Below, one piece after another: positions 20,830 to 21,792 of a stretch of 21,792 bases of DNA. The stretch's first letter is position 1. Every line of letters begins with the position of its first letter. The notes below the pieces were generated by a model. It did no database searches and was not told the DNA's origin. It was given only the letters and a program-made list of their open reading frames with translations. Origin of the DNA: Bacillota bacterium (GTDB lineage Bacteria; Bacillota; Clostridia; Acetivibrionales; Acetivibrionaceae); the NCBI GenBank assembly GCA_023398495.1, contig JAEWSG010000083.1:1-21792 (forward strand), in the 5' to 3' direction. The translations under genes were made by a program, and so were the position numbers.

Positions 20830-21633
20830 ATGAAGAAAAGTAGATTTTTGTATTATCTTAATATATACATAAAAATCCAGGTACAGGACATTAAAAGTAA
20901 AATGAGTTACCGTGCCGATTTTATTATTTCCATGATTGGAATGATTTTTACAAATATATCAGGATTTCTTGCGTTCTGGATTACATTTCAGAATTTCCCG
21001 TCGGTAATGGGATGGAATTATTTTGAGATGCTTTTTTTATATGCGTTTTCCCTATTAGCCTTGACACCTGTGCAGCTGTTTTTTGATAATAATTGGAGTC
21101 TGAGGCATTATGTATATTCCGGTGATTTTATTAAGTATTGTTTCCGCCCTATTAATTTGTTCTTTTATTATATTTCAGAAGTATTTGATACGAAAGGGTT
21201 TGCTCAACTTCTCTTTGGCAGTTTGTTGCTATTGTATTCATGGAATAAAATTGGGTTAAGTATGTCCATTTTGATTTTTTTTAAGTTGATTATAGCACTA
21301 ATAACTGCATCATTATTTATGATTGCACTAATGAATGCAGCTGCGGCAACTTGTTTTTGGATTGTGAGATCAGGGGACATTATGGTATTTTGCAATAGAT
21401 TTAAGGACTATGCGAAATATCCTGTAAGTATATTTAGTTCAATTTTCAGATTTATATTTACTTTTCTAATTCCGATTGCATTTATTGCTTATTATCCAAG
21501 CCTTATTTTTTTAAGGCCGGATGAGATTCCTATACTTACCTACCTATCGCCTTTTATTGGTGTGCTGGTTTTCTATTTAAGTTATAAGATATGGATGAAA
21601 GGTGCAACTTCATATTCGGGAACAGGATCGTAA
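20830..21633 (+). CDS. ABC-2 type permease, second subunit (267 aa)
   Basis: Second membrane subunit of the exporter, with about six hydrophobic segments, including FIISMIGMIFTNISGFLAFW, the LFLYAFSLLALTPV region and FRFIFTFLIPIAFIAYYPSL near the end. SYRADFIISMIG and SGDFIKYCFRPINLFF parallel the first subunit's FRASYIISFFGN and GKIVLNLIKPMD, as expected for related paralogs forming a heterodimer. The ATG follows CGGAGG. The gene ends 42 bases before the right terminal repeat. No terminator was found between its stop and the window end. Confidence 0.9.
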   Translation: MKKSRFLYYLNIYIKIQVQDIKSKMSYRADFIISMIGMIFTNISGFLAFWITFQNFPSVMGWNYFEMLFLYAFSLLALTPVQLFFDNNWSLRHYVYSGDFIKYCFRPINLFFYYISEVFDTKGFAQLLFGSLLLLYSWNKIGLSMSILIFFKLIIALITASLFMIALMNAAAATCFWIVRSGDIMVFCNRFKDYAKYPVSIFSSIFRFIFTFLIPIAFIAYYPSLIFLRPDEIPILTYLSPFIGVLVFYLSYKIWMKGATSYSGTGS

Positions 21634-21675
21634 TGCCAATTATTCTTATTAGGCTTTGATGGACTAGGAAACCAT

Positions 21676-21792
21676 AGAGCGATTGCTAAATTATGATAAG
21701 ATAAAATATCACAATGTACAAAACTCGTTAACCAAACTGGAAGATATTATGAACACACTAAGAAAGGATAGTTATAATTTAGATATTGCATG
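21676..21792. repeat. Terminal direct repeat, right copy
   Basis: Exact copy of bases 1-117. It starts 42 bases after the last permease and contains the beginning of the small ORF seen at 8-253. Joining the ends would place that ORF directly downstream of the exporter operon, in the same direction. Confidence 0.97.

Noticed and set aside
1..21792. Complete plasmid or phage genome, because the ends overlap
   Set aside because: No replication initiator, partition, integrase, relaxase, terminase, capsid or tail gene was recognised; contents look chromosomal. Circularity itself stays open.

Overview
The window looks like DNA from an AT-rich, low-GC Gram-positive anaerobe, most likely a spore-forming member of the Clostridia. 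Support comes from strong AAGGAGG-type ribosome binding sites, several TTG starts, AGA/AGG-rich and A/T-ending codons, a secreted SLH-domain protein, a transketolase split into two subunit genes, class II aldolase, and two Spo0A-box-like sites. The first 117 bases recur exactly as the last 117 (1-117 = 21676-21792). The piece is therefore either a closed circle of about 21,675 bp or a segment bounded by a repeat. No replication, partition, integrase, transposase or phage structural gene was seen, so a self-replicating plasmid or phage is not supported.

Left part (1-7,590), accessory and partly decayed. It holds a small unknown ORF in the terminal repeat, an unknown gene overlapping a retropepsin-like protease gene, a lone minus-strand unknown gene, and a stand-alone RNase HI-like protein behind a very structured leader (2186-2350). 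Next come an XRE regulator remnant that has lost its start, an intact ImmA/IrrE-type metallopeptidase and a short unknown partner. Several broken genes follow: a C-terminal fragment related to the terminal-repeat ORF, a tandem-VOC (PhnB-type) gene fused by an internal deletion, and a DUF1801/YdhG-type gene with its middle deleted. After these are an intact DUF4256-type gene, RNase Z (rnz), and a NUDIX gene cut short just before its Nudix box although its promoter looks good.

Middle (7,590-10,230). A minus-strand secreted SLH protein faces the NUDIX remnant. A regulatory-looking 550-bp gap with tandem 15-mers and TATCAT motifs comes next. Then there is a divergent PurM (AIR synthase) paralog whose usual DGVGTK-like loop reads EEPGSK, closed by a strong terminator.

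Biosynthetic-looking operon (10,495-17,174). In order: a GT2 glycosyltransferase, a MazG-like pyrophosphohydrolase, a short HisG-like phosphoribosyltransferase, a GlpX-like sugar bisphosphatase, transketolase N and C subunits, a class II ketose-bisphosphate aldolase and an unknown protein. Aldolase, bisphosphatase and transketolase can interconvert C3-C7 sugar phosphates and so supply pentose or heptulose phosphates. HisG-like and MazG-like activities would join phosphoribose to a nucleotide or base and trim pyrophosphate. The glycosyltransferase would decorate a product. HisZ and the later histidine genes are absent, so I read this as an uncharacterised nucleoside or sugar-phosphate metabolite pathway, possibly under Spo0A control. 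This is the best candidate for a new system in the window.

Right part (17,175-21,675). An attenuator-like hairpin and a short upstream ORF lead into a cytoplasmic GH26-like protein. After a hairpin come an ABC ATPase and two ABC-2-type permeases forming an exporter.
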